Assembly: GCA_900315885.1 (NCBI GenBank)
Contig: ONAT01000008.1
Span: forward strand, 1 to 50,006
DNA length: 50,006 nucleotides
Source: an uncultured Erysipelotrichaceae bacterium
Lineage (GTDB): Bacteria; Bacillota_I; Bacilli_A; RFN20; CAG-826
Direction: 5' to 3'
Position numbers and translations under genes: made by a program. The notes under the pieces were generated by a model. It was not told the DNA's origin and did no database searches. It saw nothing but the letters and a program-made list of their open reading frames with translations. Below, in pieces: positions 10,202 to 19,501 of the stretch. Position 1 is the first letter of the stretch. Each line of letters opens with the position of its first letter.

Positions 10202-13200
10202 ATTAAGTGATGTCAGATTGAGTAAAGTCGTATTAATTAACTGGATGTATTTTCAGAAGACGACTATTAATATGGATGGTAACACAGCCATAGTTGGTGT
10301 TAATGGCACGGGTAAATCGACAATTATTGATGCTATTCAAATGCTACTTTTAGGAAACAAAGCATCAAAATTTAATGCAAATGCCAATGCAGAAAAAAGG
10401 ACACTAGAATCATATGTCAGGGGTGCAATTAATGTGGCAGGAAAGCCATTTTTACGACCGGGTGATGTAGTAACTTATCTTGCTTTAGAAATAACTTTAA
10501 ATGATGTTAAACATATTTTTGGAGTTAACTTAGACTATAAAGCTAATCTAGGTAAATTAAGCGACCCAAAATATTTTTACATGAAAGGGATTGATTTGTC
10601 CGAGGATTTGTTTATTGATAACAATTATCCTAAAACATATGATGTTCTGTTAAAAGAGTTTAAGAACAGTAATAACTTTACAACTTTTCCTTTATTGGTT
10701 CGTTACCAAGAAAAACTTGGTGAGATCTTAGGATTAAAAAATGATAAATCGTATTTTAAAGCGTTATCTAGATCAGTAGGTATTAAAAATATAACAGACT
10801 GCAATATGTTTATGAATGAATTTGTATTAGACGAGAGTTCAATAAATGTTGAAGAGATAAAGAAAATTACTATTGATATGGACAAAGTATCTAAAATTAT
10901 CGAAAACGAGAAGAAAAAATCCGAAAAGTTAGATGAGATAGTTGAAACTGGCAATAGAATTATAGAATGTGATAAAAGAATTGATTTAGAAGAAGCAAAA
11001 AGTTTATTAGCAAATTTAAAATTCAAACAACAGAAAATCGACAAGTTAAAGAGCGAAAATGAAAAACTAGATGCTTCAATCAAAGATTACAATGAGATAA
11101 TAGAGCAAATAAAAGAGAAAATTGAGGACTTGAAAAAGGAAAAAGCGGTTTTTGAGGGCTGTCTAGAACAAATATCTCCAGATTTGAAAAGCATGCGACT
11201 AGAATTGGATTCCAAAGAAAAAGAAATTGATAAAGCCAAAAAAACTTTTGACATTTTAAAGGAGTGTTGTCAAGAAGAACTTCCTAAGGTGCGTTCGCTT
11301 TTAAATTATGAAAGCGAAAACAAAGAAATTAAAGATTTTTATAAATTTATTAAAGATGGTAAATTCACAACGGCTTTAGTTAAAACAAAATTCTTCTCTT
11401 TTAAGAGAGAAGTAGTCAAATTGGGTTATAGTTATAACAATAAGCTTCATGATATAGAAACAGATTATAAGAATACTTACAGTGACTTGGAGAAACTTAA
11501 TAAAGTGATTGACAAGTTGGCAAATAACCAGAGAGCATACTCTGATGATTTAAATGATTTTCTAAGTTATTTGAAAGCAGGACTGAAAAACAAATTCAAT
11601 AGAGATATTGATGTTAATTATTTTTGTGAATATTTGGACATAACTAATAGCGAATGGCGTAATGCTATTGAAGGCTATTTAGGAACGCAAAAGTTTTATA
11701 TAATTGTTCCGAACGAATGCTATAAAGAAGCGCAAAAACTATATAATCAAAAGAAAGATTTCTTTAAAACTAAAATTATTAATGGTTTGAAATTGCCACT
11801 TTTCGAACCTAAAAAAGGGACATTGGGCGAGTTTATTATATCATCAAATACTACAGCCCTTAATTATGCAAGATATTTACTCAATAGAGTTCACTGTGCA
11901 AGTGATTTAAACGATTTAGATAACTATGACATAGCGGTTACAAAGGATTGTATGTTATATCAAAATTATGCTTTGGGCCGCATCAATCCAAGACACTGTA
12001 CAGAGCAATTTATTGGACTAGAAGGCATTCAGAATCAGTTAGCATTGCAAGAAAAAAGCAAAGCAATACTAAAAGAAAGATTATCTAATTTAAATAATCA
12101 AAAGAAGGAATACAAGACAATTGCGGACATTCTTGAAAGAGAAGTGCAATTTGCAAGTAGAATTATAGAAGATAATTCTTATTTTGAAAGTATAGATAAA
12201 TGTGGAGAATTAATAAAACAAATTAATTATTTAAAAGGACAAATTAGTTTTTTTGAAAGTGACCCTAAATATATTGAAATATCAAGTAAAATCTCTGAAA
12301 CTATAGGTAAAATAGACCAACAAAATGAGGACTTAAAAAACAATACAGATATAATAAATGAACATAAGGTGAGCATTAAATCTCATTTGAAGGAAATTGA
12401 AGAACTCAATAGATTTTGTGATAGTCATTTGATTGAACTAAATAAAAAAAGCGAAGATGTTTTGTCTACAGCTAATGAAGTGTTAGAAAGCGTAAATGTA
12501 ACACAGAATATTATTGATGATATTTCAAAAGAAATAAAACGTTTAGATAAAGATAGAATAAAGCATAATTCTGATTTAGAAAATTATATGAAAAATGCTA
12601 GAGATTCATTTAATATTAACATTGAGCCGAATTTTGAACACTTAAACGAATTCAAAACTGAAAAATATAAAATTGATCAAACTTCATTTAAATACGAGGC
12701 AGAACTTGTTGAACTCAAGCAAAGCATTAGAAAGATATTCTTTAATCAATTTTTAAATAAACTATACAATTCTATTGAATTGGCTAAAAAGACAATTGAT
12801 CATTTGAATCATAGTTTATCATCATTTAGTTTTGGTGAAGATTACTATAAGATAAAAGTTGAGATAACACAAAACCAAGATTATCGAACTATCTACAATT
12901 ATGCAAAAGAGTATAATTCTGATGATGCTAATCGTGGAGTTTTTATGAATTATGAAAAAGAAGGTCAAGATTCTAATAAAGTTATAGATTTGTTAAATCT
13001 ATATATGTTTTCAGATGATGTATTAAATCAAGCGAACATCGTCGATTATAGAAAATACTTATATTTTGATGTCGAAGTACATACTGCAAATGGTATAAAA
13101 AGACTAAATGAAGTTATGAAAACACAATCTGGCGGGGAAGTTCAAGTCCCATTCTATATTTTAACAGGCGTGGCTTTTCAACAAACATTGGATTACAAAC

Positions 13201-13427
13201 GAAATCCAGATGCTTTAGGAATTGTTTTATATGATGAAGCTTTTGACAAAATGGATTCTCAACGCATTCAAGAAATGTTAAATTTCTATAGAACTAAGCT
13301 TAATCTTCAAATTATTTTGGCTTCTCCAGGACGACTTGACTCTGTAGTGGATAACATTCAAACAGTAAATGTGGTTGTTCGTGATGGCGATGTAGCAAGT
13401 GTGAGTGATGTAACCCATGAAATATAA
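10194..13427 (+). CDS. jetC: Wadjet anti-plasmid protein JetC (SMC/MukB-like ATPase)
   Basis: This 1,077-residue SMC ATPase is the DNA-loop-extruding motor of Wadjet, which senses small circular DNA. Counting from ATG 10194, Walker A is GVNGTGKS at residues 35-42. Two long coiled-coil arms surround a hinge-like middle (about 430-600). The signature motif TQSGGEVQVPFY is at 977-988, and the Walker B ends in DE at 1014-1015 (LYDEAFDKM). The ATG at 10194 is preferred over 10185 because GGAG (10181-10184) is then nine bases upstream. It overlaps jetB by eight bases and jetD by eleven. All catalytic motifs are present, so it should be active. Confidence 0.93.
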   Translation: MSKLSDVRLSKVVLINWMYFQKTTINMDGNTAIVGVNGTGKSTIIDAIQMLLLGNKASKFNANANAEKRTLESYVRGAINVAGKPFLRPGDVVTYLALEITLNDVKHIFGVNLDYKANLGKLSDPKYFYMKGIDLSEDLFIDNNYPKTYDVLLKEFKNSNNFTTFPLLVRYQEKLGEILGLKNDKSYFKALSRSVGIKNITDCNMFMNEFVLDESSINVEEIKKITIDMDKVSKIIENEKKKSEKLDEIVETGNRIIECDKRIDLEEAKSLLANLKFKQQKIDKLKSENEKLDASIKDYNEIIEQIKEKIEDLKKEKAVFEGCLEQISPDLKSMRLELDSKEKEIDKAKKTFDILKECCQEELPKVRSLLNYESENKEIKDFYKFIKDGKFTTALVKTKFFSFKREVVKLGYSYNNKLHDIETDYKNTYSDLEKLNKVIDKLANNQRAYSDDLNDFLSYLKAGLKNKFNRDIDVNYFCEYLDITNSEWRNAIEGYLGTQKFYIIVPNECYKEAQKLYNQKKDFFKTKIINGLKLPLFEPKKGTLGEFIISSNTTALNYARYLLNRVHCASDLNDLDNYDIAVTKDCMLYQNYALGRINPRHCTEQFIGLEGIQNQLALQEKSKAILKERLSNLNNQKKEYKTIADILEREVQFASRIIEDNSYFESIDKCGELIKQINYLKGQISFFESDPKYIEISSKISETIGKIDQQNEDLKNNTDIINEHKVSIKSHLKEIEELNRFCDSHLIELNKKSEDVLSTANEVLESVNVTQNIIDDISKEIKRLDKDRIKHNSDLENYMKNARDSFNINIEPNFEHLNEFKTEKYKIDQTSFKYEAELVELKQSIRKIFFNQFLNKLYNSIELAKKTIDHLNHSLSSFSFGEDYYKIKVEITQNQDYRTIYNYAKEYNSDDANRGVFMNYEKEGQDSNKVIDLLNLYMFSDDVLNQANIVDYRKYLYFDVEVHTANGIKRLNEVMKTQSGGEVQVPFYILTGVAFQQTLDYKRNPDALGIVLYDEAFDKMDSQRIQEMLNFYRTKLNLQIILASPGRLDSVVDNIQTVNVVVRDGDVASVSDVTHEI

Positions 13428-14538
13428 TGTAATTCTATTAAATAAATTAGTATCTATATACGAAAAAAGAGATGCTAATTCTTCTAAATTAAATCGACCT
13501 GTAAAAATCATCATTAATAAAAACAAGTTTCCTGAGTACTTTTGTGATGTTGCTGGATATGATGAATCGATTCAAGAACTTAATAATATGCAATATATTA
13601 ATATTCAATACTATCCACATGATACAGTAATCAAATCAATTTCATTAAATATGGAGAAAATTGATGAAATAAAAAATCTATTAGGCGTAAATGGTGTTAA
13701 AGAGCAAAGAGAAAAATTATTAAATGAATTGTCGAAATACAACGATGATATAATTGTTAGATTAAAGCAAGAGATAGAAAATAGAATTTATGCAAACAAA
13801 TCAATAAAACAATATTTAAATGACGATTTCATTGATGCTTTAAAAGCTGTGCATTATTTGGAAAATATGGAGCATGACATTTACGAGAGAAATGCAAGCA
13901 ATCAAATATTTAATGATTCAAAAAAATTAAACAAATTAAAACTTATCATAGAATCGATTTATGATGATGATAATATTTTTGAAAAGAAAGGTATACTTAC
14001 TGTTACGCCATACATTTATTTAAAAGGAGATGGTGTTATAAAAGTTAATAATCAAATAATAAATTTATCTGATTTAAAAACTTCAATAGGATTGCCAATT
14101 GACCAAATGGATTCAATCTCTTTTGAAAGAATAGCAAAAGTAACCACTATTGAAAATCTTACCACATTTTATAATTATACTTCAGATGGATTAATTATTT
14201 ATTTGGGAGGCTTTTCAACACATTCACAAATTAAAGTTTTAAAGAAAATTAAATGTGTTTGTGAAAGATTTTATCATTTTGGCGATATTGATTTTGGCGG
14301 CTTTACAATTTTAAATAATTTAATGGAACAATTAGAAATAAAAATTACAGCTATTAATATGAAGTTGGATACTTTGAAATCAAATATTAAATATGCCCAA
14401 TCGTTTAATGATGACAAGTATATTGATAAATTAAAGACCTTACTAAATAAACCATTGCTATCTCCTTACTATGATGTCATTCAGTATTTAATTGATAATA
14501 AAGTGCGTCTCGAACAAGAGAGCTTCTATAATATTTAA
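13417..14538 (+). CDS. jetD: Wadjet anti-plasmid nuclease JetD (Toprim)
   Basis: A 373-residue protein, the effector of Wadjet: a topoVI-A/Toprim nuclease that cleaves plasmid DNA once JetABC have extruded it. The C-terminal Toprim domain shows IENL with Glu246 as candidate first metal ligand, and GDIDFGGF with Asp290 and Asp292. The N-terminal part (DUF3322-like) is longer and divergent. The start overlaps the jetC end (ATG 13417 against stop 13427) with only a weak Shine-Dalgarno sequence, so it depends on coupled translation. The four overlapping genes make a complete, undamaged system, in contrast to the broken elements to its left. Confidence 0.88.
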   Translation: MKYNVILLNKLVSIYEKRDANSSKLNRPVKIIINKNKFPEYFCDVAGYDESIQELNNMQYINIQYYPHDTVIKSISLNMEKIDEIKNLLGVNGVKEQREKLLNELSKYNDDIIVRLKQEIENRIYANKSIKQYLNDDFIDALKAVHYLENMEHDIYERNASNQIFNDSKKLNKLKLIIESIYDDDNIFEKKGILTVTPYIYLKGDGVIKVNNQIINLSDLKTSIGLPIDQMDSISFERIAKVTTIENLTTFYNYTSDGLIIYLGGFSTHSQIKVLKKIKCVCERFYHFGDIDFGGFTILNNLMEQLEIKITAINMKLDTLKSNIKYAQSFNDDKYIDKLKTLLNKPLLSPYYDVIQYLIDNKVRLEQESFYNI

Positions 14539-14559
14539 TTCTAATAAATACCGTTTTAT

Positions 14560-14622
14560 AAAAAAGCTTTTTGAATTTTGACAATGCCGATTGGCAGACT
14601 ATCGATTCAATAAGCTTTTTTT
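14560..14622. terminator. Bidirectional terminator between jetD and the convergent mutarotase-like gene
   Basis: Two 17-base arms (14560-14576 and 14605-14621) pair at 15 positions and carry A-runs and T-runs on their outer ends, giving a U-tract on both strands. The loop includes a second small hairpin, TGCC/GGCA. It marks the junction between the defence region and the catabolic locus. Confidence 0.8.
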
Positions 14623-14633
14623 GATAGAAACTA

Positions 14634-15530
14634 TCATTTAAAACAAATATCAATCTTGTAAGATTTGCTTTCTTGTGGCTTTAACTTTCTTGGTGTGAAC
14701 TTGTCAAAACGAGAAATTGATGGTTCAATTCCTAAAGCATAATCTCCACTTGCCATAGATTTCCATTCTATTGTATAAGGAAAGTCAGCAATAGAATAGT
14801 CCATTGTAACTTTTGTATTAATTTTTGGATTATATAATTCAATATGTCCATTTGATAAGCAGTGATAGAAGACATGTTCAAAGAAATCATCTTCTGGTTC
14901 TTGGATAATTAAATATTTATCTTTATTCTTTTCCGCTATATCGGTAACGGAATCAATCCTAGTTGTAGGAATATTTAATTCTAAACAAGAATCTAAAAAT
15001 GGATAACCATAATTAATATGATATAAAAGTACATAATTTTCTTCTAAGTATCCTTCATTAATTACTTCATCATTAATAGAGATACTAGAATCAGTAATTA
15101 TGTATTTTCTTTTGAGTAAAAGATTTTTTTGAAATAAGCCGCATAATCTTACAGAGCCCTCAATAATTACAGTATCATCAGAAGAAGTGATATTTATATT
15201 TTCGGCTTTTGCATAATGTAAACTTCCGTGCATTGGGGCACCTTTAACACAAGTGGAAATATTATCTAATCCACATGTATATAAGAAGCCACCTTCAAAA
15301 TTTTCTTGGAAGGATAATCTATTAGTGTTTAGTCCATTCTTTGATAAAAAAGAAATATTCTTTCCTTTGTACTTTACAAAAGAAATATCAAGAGCGTTTG
15401 ATTTATTTATTAATAATTCTAAATCTCCATTATTAACTAAGATTCCTTCAATGCCTTTTTCTCTATTTGAGGTGAACATTATTTCATATGTTGAAATAAT
15501 CTGTTTTTTGTTTGATAATTTTTTGTTCAT
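14634..15530 (-). CDS. Aldose 1-epimerase-like protein (DUF4432 family)
   Basis: A 298-residue cytoplasmic protein of the galactose-mutarotase superfamily. The pattern is that of DUF4432: GNGDLELLINKSNALDI-type N-terminus, CGLDNI/GAPMHGSLHY in the middle, and the paired LYHINYGYPFLD at about residue 185 holding the catalytic-type His. Such enzymes interconvert sugar anomers before isomerisation or phosphorylation. It has GGAG eight bases upstream of its ATG. It is divergent from the importer operon, and the 123-bp gap holds both a cre-like site and a LacI-type operator, so it is probably co-regulated. The exact sugar is unknown; mannose or fructose-containing sugars are plausible from context. 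Confidence 0.7.
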   Translation of the reverse strand: MNKKLSNKKQIISTYEIMFTSNREKGIEGILVNNGDLELLINKSNALDISFVKYKGKNISFLSKNGLNTNRLSFQENFEGGFLYTCGLDNISTCVKGAPMHGSLHYAKAENINITSSDDTVIIEGSVRLCGLFQKNLLLKRKYIITDSSISINDEVINEGYLEENYVLLYHINYGYPFLDSCLELNIPTTRIDSVTDIAEKNKDKYLIIQEPEDDFFEHVFYHCLSNGHIELYNPKINTKVTMDYSIADFPYTIEWKSMASGDYALGIEPSISRFDKFTPRKLKPQESKSYKIDICFK

Positions 15531-15560
15531 TTTTACTCCTTGTTAAATTTAACCAAAATC

Positions 15561-15574
15561 TGGTAACGCTTACA
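15561..15574 (-). promoter_or_regulatory. cre-like site (CcpA catabolite control)
   Basis: The minus strand reads TGTAAGCGTTACCA, matching the cre consensus TGWAANCGNTNWCA at all but one position. It lies between the mutarotase-like gene and the importer operon, so carbon catabolite repression by CcpA is suggested for one or both. No ccpA gene is in the window. Confidence 0.6.
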
Positions 15575-15590
15575 CTAATATTAAATAACT

Positions 15591-15620
15591 ATTTGACAAC
15601 GTTGTCAAATGATATATAAT
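15591..15620 (+). promoter_or_regulatory. Promoter of the importer operon with LacI-type palindromic operator
   Basis: A perfect 20-base palindrome (ATTTGACAACGTTGTCAAAT, 15591-15610) contains the -35 box TTGACA (15593-15598). A TATAAT -10 box follows at 15615-15620, at a spacing of 16. A repressor bound here would block RNA polymerase directly. A close copy lies at 33961-33980, next to the lacI-family gene, which is the obvious regulator. Confidence 0.85.
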
Positions 15621-15653
15621 GAAAATGTAAAAAGCTATAATTAGAGGTGGATT

Positions 15654-17555
15654 ATGAAAAAAAATATCAGAAGAACAGTTGCTTTATTAGCACTATTTAC
15701 TACTTTAGCTGGATGTAGCAAATTATCCAATCCTGGATATGATGGCTACTTAACAGAGCACGGAAAGAACTCTTCAAAAACAATGATGATGATTGGAGAT
15801 TGGACAAAAACTGGTATCGGCACACATTATCATAATGGTGCAGATGGTGGTCCATTAGTTATTTTTGGACTAGAAGGTTTATGTCAATATGTCCGTACTA
15901 CTGATGATATTTATATGTTGCTTGCGGAATCTATTGAGACAGATCCTAACGATTATTACACTTCAATCGTAAAATTAAGAGATAATGCTAATTGGACAGA
16001 TGGCGAACCAGTCGTGGCTCGTGATTTTATGTCATATTGGTATTTAGCACATGGTAATACTACTTCATACATTTATGATGTTGAAGAAACTGATAATCCA
16101 AAAATATTTAAGATTCATTGGAAGAAAGAGTGCTGTCCTAGTGAAGATGCACGTAAGATTCTTCTTTCGCAAGATAAGAAATGTGCCTCAGTACCTTATC
16201 ATATTTTTAAAGAATACGCTGACCCAGTAATTGAGTTAACAAAATCTCTCCCAGATGATGACCCAGAAGATATTTATTACTATCAAGCACACTTTGGAAG
16301 AAAGTGGAATGAAGAAGCCACAAAACGTCAAGGTGAATTATATAGTGCATTTAGAGCACATGTCGTTGATGGTCTTTATCCTTCAACTGGACCATTTATG
16401 CTTGAAAGTTATGATGAAAACACAATGGTTCTAAAGAAAAATCGTAATTACTGGAATGCTGATAAAGTAGGATTTGAGAAAATGGTCTTCAAGAGAGCGG
16501 GCTCACTTGCTTTACAAATGTTATTAAGTAATGAAATCTATTATTTAGATGGATTACCACTTGATGTCGATTTAAAATCTTACCTCGATCAAAATCAATC
16601 ATTAGTAAACTATAAAGTTTTAACTCAAGACTGTTTAGGCTTTATGTTTAATTTCCAAAAGGAAAGATGGAATAACAAAAAAGTTAGAGAAGCTTTCCAA
16701 TATATTTTAGATAGAGATTTAATTAGAGAAAGTTGCGCTCCATACTCCACAACAGCGTGGACACCAATGACTGGAATGTGTGATTATGAAGCTGAAAAAT
16801 ATTTAAACCCAGATGACTTTGCAAAGATTCCACAATATTATCAAGATCAACAAAAAGCTGCGGAATTATTACAAGAAGGTGGCTGGACAAAGAAAAATGG
16901 TTCTTGGTACGATGCAACTGGTGCAAAAGTTGAATTAACAATGGGAACACCAGGCTGGTCAGAAATGGGCTTAATGATTCAAACTGCATTCAAAGAATTC
17001 GGTATTGGTTTAGAAATTAAAAATGCTGATAGCCCAACAACATTACTTGCAAACGCAACTGTTGGCAATTCAGAATACGATTTAATTGCTTACTTTACTG
17101 CTCTTAACCCATGGGGCAGTCACCCAGCTGGAGCATTTAAACATTTCTTTGAACAAATGGATGCTCAAATGATGAACATTCCAACTGATCCAAATACTGG
17201 TAGATACAAATTAACAATTGAAAAAGCCGATGGATCAGGAACAACAGATGCTTGGGGCATTTATGAAAAAATGTATACATATACTGGCGATAATTTAAGA
17301 CAAAAAACTGCGGATTTAGTCGTTGGTATTTCAAAACTCAACTTAGGTGTTGATTTATATAACGGATTAACTGGTTCATTCTTTAACTTAGATTACGTAG
17401 GTAATTTACCACTCGTTGATAAATTCTCAGTAGACCGTAACGTTACAGATATTTATCACTACGATGACGCTAACTTTGAAGAATTAGCCATGACAAATTT
17501 ATATTTTGGAGAACACGTCGCTTACTCACAAGGATTCATTACCGCACGTGATTAA
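15654..17555 (+). CDS. ABC importer substrate-binding lipoprotein (family 5, peptide/oligosaccharide)
   Basis: A 633-residue lipoprotein: signal peptide with lipobox LAGC, Cys21 being the acylated residue, so it is anchored outside the cytoplasmic membrane. The body matches the extracellular solute-binding family 5 (SBP_bac_5), for example IVKLRDNANWTDGEPVVARDFMSYW near residue 103, and STGPFMLESYDENTMVLKKNRNYW near 240. Although the family is named for peptides, many members bind oligosaccharides, and here the whole operon is sugar-related. It is the first gene of the operon, with AGAGGTGG upstream of the ATG, and is probably the most expressed. Ligand unknown. Confidence 0.9.
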   Translation: MKKNIRRTVALLALFTTLAGCSKLSNPGYDGYLTEHGKNSSKTMMMIGDWTKTGIGTHYHNGADGGPLVIFGLEGLCQYVRTTDDIYMLLAESIETDPNDYYTSIVKLRDNANWTDGEPVVARDFMSYWYLAHGNTTSYIYDVEETDNPKIFKIHWKKECCPSEDARKILLSQDKKCASVPYHIFKEYADPVIELTKSLPDDDPEDIYYYQAHFGRKWNEEATKRQGELYSAFRAHVVDGLYPSTGPFMLESYDENTMVLKKNRNYWNADKVGFEKMVFKRAGSLALQMLLSNEIYYLDGLPLDVDLKSYLDQNQSLVNYKVLTQDCLGFMFNFQKERWNNKKVREAFQYILDRDLIRESCAPYSTTAWTPMTGMCDYEAEKYLNPDDFAKIPQYYQDQQKAAELLQEGGWTKKNGSWYDATGAKVELTMGTPGWSEMGLMIQTAFKEFGIGLEIKNADSPTTLLANATVGNSEYDLIAYFTALNPWGSHPAGAFKHFFEQMDAQMMNIPTDPNTGRYKLTIEKADGSGTTDAWGIYEKMYTYTGDNLRQKTADLVVGISKLNLGVDLYNGLTGSFFNLDYVGNLPLVDKFSVDRNVTDIYHYDDANFEELAMTNLYFGEHVAYSQGFITARD

Positions 17556-17572
17556 TAACGGTTAAAAACAAT

Positions 17573-18604
17573 ATGGAAAAAGTAAAAAAGTTTTTTAAAA
17601 ATATAGGATACCTATTATACAAATATCGTTTCATATGGAAAAGAATCGGCTTTGCTATTGTTTCATTACTTTTTGCTGTTATTCTCACATTCTTCGTTTT
17701 AAATTTAATTCCTAATGACTCAATCGATGAATACGCTATGAAATTAGCTTCAGAAAGAAATATTTCTTTAGAAGAAGCGCATACACTGGCGATTGCAATC
17801 TTAGGATATGACCCCGATGAAAGTGTCTTCGTGAAATTAATGAATTATTTAGGTAATTTATTGCATGGCAATTTGGGAACATCAATTAGATTCTTAAATG
17901 TTTCTGCGAATAGTGTTATTGCCCAATTCTTACCTTACACCTTATTTATTTCTACTTTAGCGCTTGTTATCTCATTCTTAATAGGCATAAAAATGGGAAG
18001 CTCGATGGCGTCGAATAAATCGAAAGCCAAAGAGATCGCTAATACGTCGTTTATATTAATTTCTTCGTCAATTCCTGATTATATTTGGGCTATTATTTTG
18101 CTTTATATCTTTGCAACAAAATTAAAATGGTTCCCATTAAGTGGCGCAAGAGATATCACTAACGGATTACCGCCATTTATCGATTTATTATGGCACTCTG
18201 TTTTACCGGTTATTTCAATGGTTATTGTTCAAATATCAGGATGGGCATTAACAATGCGAGGAAGCTGTGTTTCAGTATTAGGTGAAGACTATGTTAATGC
18301 TGCCAAAGCACGTGGAATTCCTCGTAAAACAATTGATAAGAGATATTTAAGAAGAAACGCAATTCTTCCTCTTGTCACATCAATTGCTATTAGTTTTGCA
18401 ACTTTATTTGGCGGTTCTACTTTAATTGAAAGTATGTTTAACTTCCCAGGTTTAGGCTTGCAATTATCATATTATATTGGTTGTCGAGATTACTTTGTAA
18501 TTGTTGGAATTTTATTCTTTACAAGTTCAATTATTATTTTCGCAAATTTAATCGCTGATAGTGTTTACTCGCTTATCGATCCAAGAATTAGGAGGGATGC
18601 ATAA
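17573..18604 (+). CDS. ABC importer permease (DppB-like)
   Basis: A 343-residue membrane protein with about six hydrophobic segments and the EAA loop motif (YVNAAKARGIPRKTIDKRYL near residue 240) that docks onto the ATPases. A large extracytoplasmic loop follows the first transmembrane segment, as in DppB/OppB. It follows the binding-protein gene by 17 bases and abuts the next permease gene, whose start overlaps its stop by one base. Confidence 0.92.
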   Translation: MEKVKKFFKNIGYLLYKYRFIWKRIGFAIVSLLFAVILTFFVLNLIPNDSIDEYAMKLASERNISLEEAHTLAIAILGYDPDESVFVKLMNYLGNLLHGNLGTSIRFLNVSANSVIAQFLPYTLFISTLALVISFLIGIKMGSSMASNKSKAKEIANTSFILISSSIPDYIWAIILLYIFATKLKWFPLSGARDITNGLPPFIDLLWHSVLPVISMVIVQISGWALTMRGSCVSVLGEDYVNAAKARGIPRKTIDKRYLRRNAILPLVTSIAISFATLFGGSTLIESMFNFPGLGLQLSYYIGCRDYFVIVGILFFTSSIIIFANLIADSVYSLIDPRIRRDA

Positions 18605-19500
18605 TGGAAAAACAAGTTATAGCCCCTAGAAAAAGAAAACTAATTCATGAGTTATGGTTGAAATTTGTGGGATTTGTCAAAGTATTTATGAGCAATCCTC
18701 GCGCCGTTGTTGGTGGAGCAATTATGTTGTTCTTCATATTTATGGCCGTAGTGTTAACAAAAGTATTGCCTTTTGATAGCACACCTCACCCAGAACTAAG
18801 ATATTTAATGCCAACATGGGAACACCCATTAGGCTGTGATGCGATGGGCCGAGATTTATTTAGAAAATTAATTGCGGGAAGTAAATCAATTTTATTAATT
18901 AGTTTATTTACCGCAATGTTAACAGTCGCTCTTGGCGTAACATTAGGTTTAATTAGTGGATTAGCGGGAGGAGTAGTAGATAAAGTTATCATGTTTATCG
19001 CTAACTTATTCCTTACAGTTCCATCATTCCCTATTATGTTAGCTTTAGCGCAAATACTTACGATTACCAATGAGTTTGTCTTTTCGATAATTCTCTCGGT
19101 ATGGTCGTGGGCTGGTTTAGCACGTGCTATTCGTGCACAAATTGTATCCTTAAAAGAAAGAGATTTTATTACAATTTGCAAAGTCATGAACTTATCAAAA
19201 GCTCACGTATTGTTCCAAGAATTATTACCAAATATTGCTTCTTATATTGTTGTTAACTTTGTCTTAATTATGCGTAATGCAATTACAGCATCAGTCGGTA
19301 TTATGATCCTTGGTGTTGCTGCTTATGATCAAACTAACTGGGGCGTTATGCTATCAATTGGACAAGGTGCAATTATTAATCCAAAAGCAGTAATGGTATG
19401 GTTAGCACCAGTTATATTTATTACTTTATATCAAGCAGGTGCGGTTTTGTTATCAAATGGATTAGACCAAGTTCTAAATCCAAGATTGAGGAAATTGTAA
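18604..19500 (+). CDS. ABC importer permease (DppC-like)
   Basis: A 298-residue membrane protein of the DppC/OppC type. It has a cytoplasmic N-terminus, then the motif HPLGCDAMGRDLFRKLIAGSK near residue 75 (typical GTDxxGRD of this family), five or six membrane segments and an EAA region (RDFITICKVMNLSKAHVLFQELLPN). Its ATG overlaps the preceding stop codon by one base (TAATGG), so translation is coupled. It forms the heterodimeric channel with the preceding permease. Confidence 0.92.
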   Translation: MEKQVIAPRKRKLIHELWLKFVGFVKVFMSNPRAVVGGAIMLFFIFMAVVLTKVLPFDSTPHPELRYLMPTWEHPLGCDAMGRDLFRKLIAGSKSILLISLFTAMLTVALGVTLGLISGLAGGVVDKVIMFIANLFLTVPSFPIMLALAQILTITNEFVFSIILSVWSWAGLARAIRAQIVSLKERDFITICKVMNLSKAHVLFQELLPNIASYIVVNFVLIMRNAITASVGIMILGVAAYDQTNWGVMLSIGQGAIINPKAVMVWLAPVIFITLYQAGAVLLSNGLDQVLNPRLRKL

Positions 19501-19501
19501 T

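Noticed and set aside
18786-19187. Long antisense frames inside transporter, GH32 and lipoprotein genes
   Set aside because: They have no ribosome binding sites or recognisable domains and arise from the codon bias of the real genes on the other strand.
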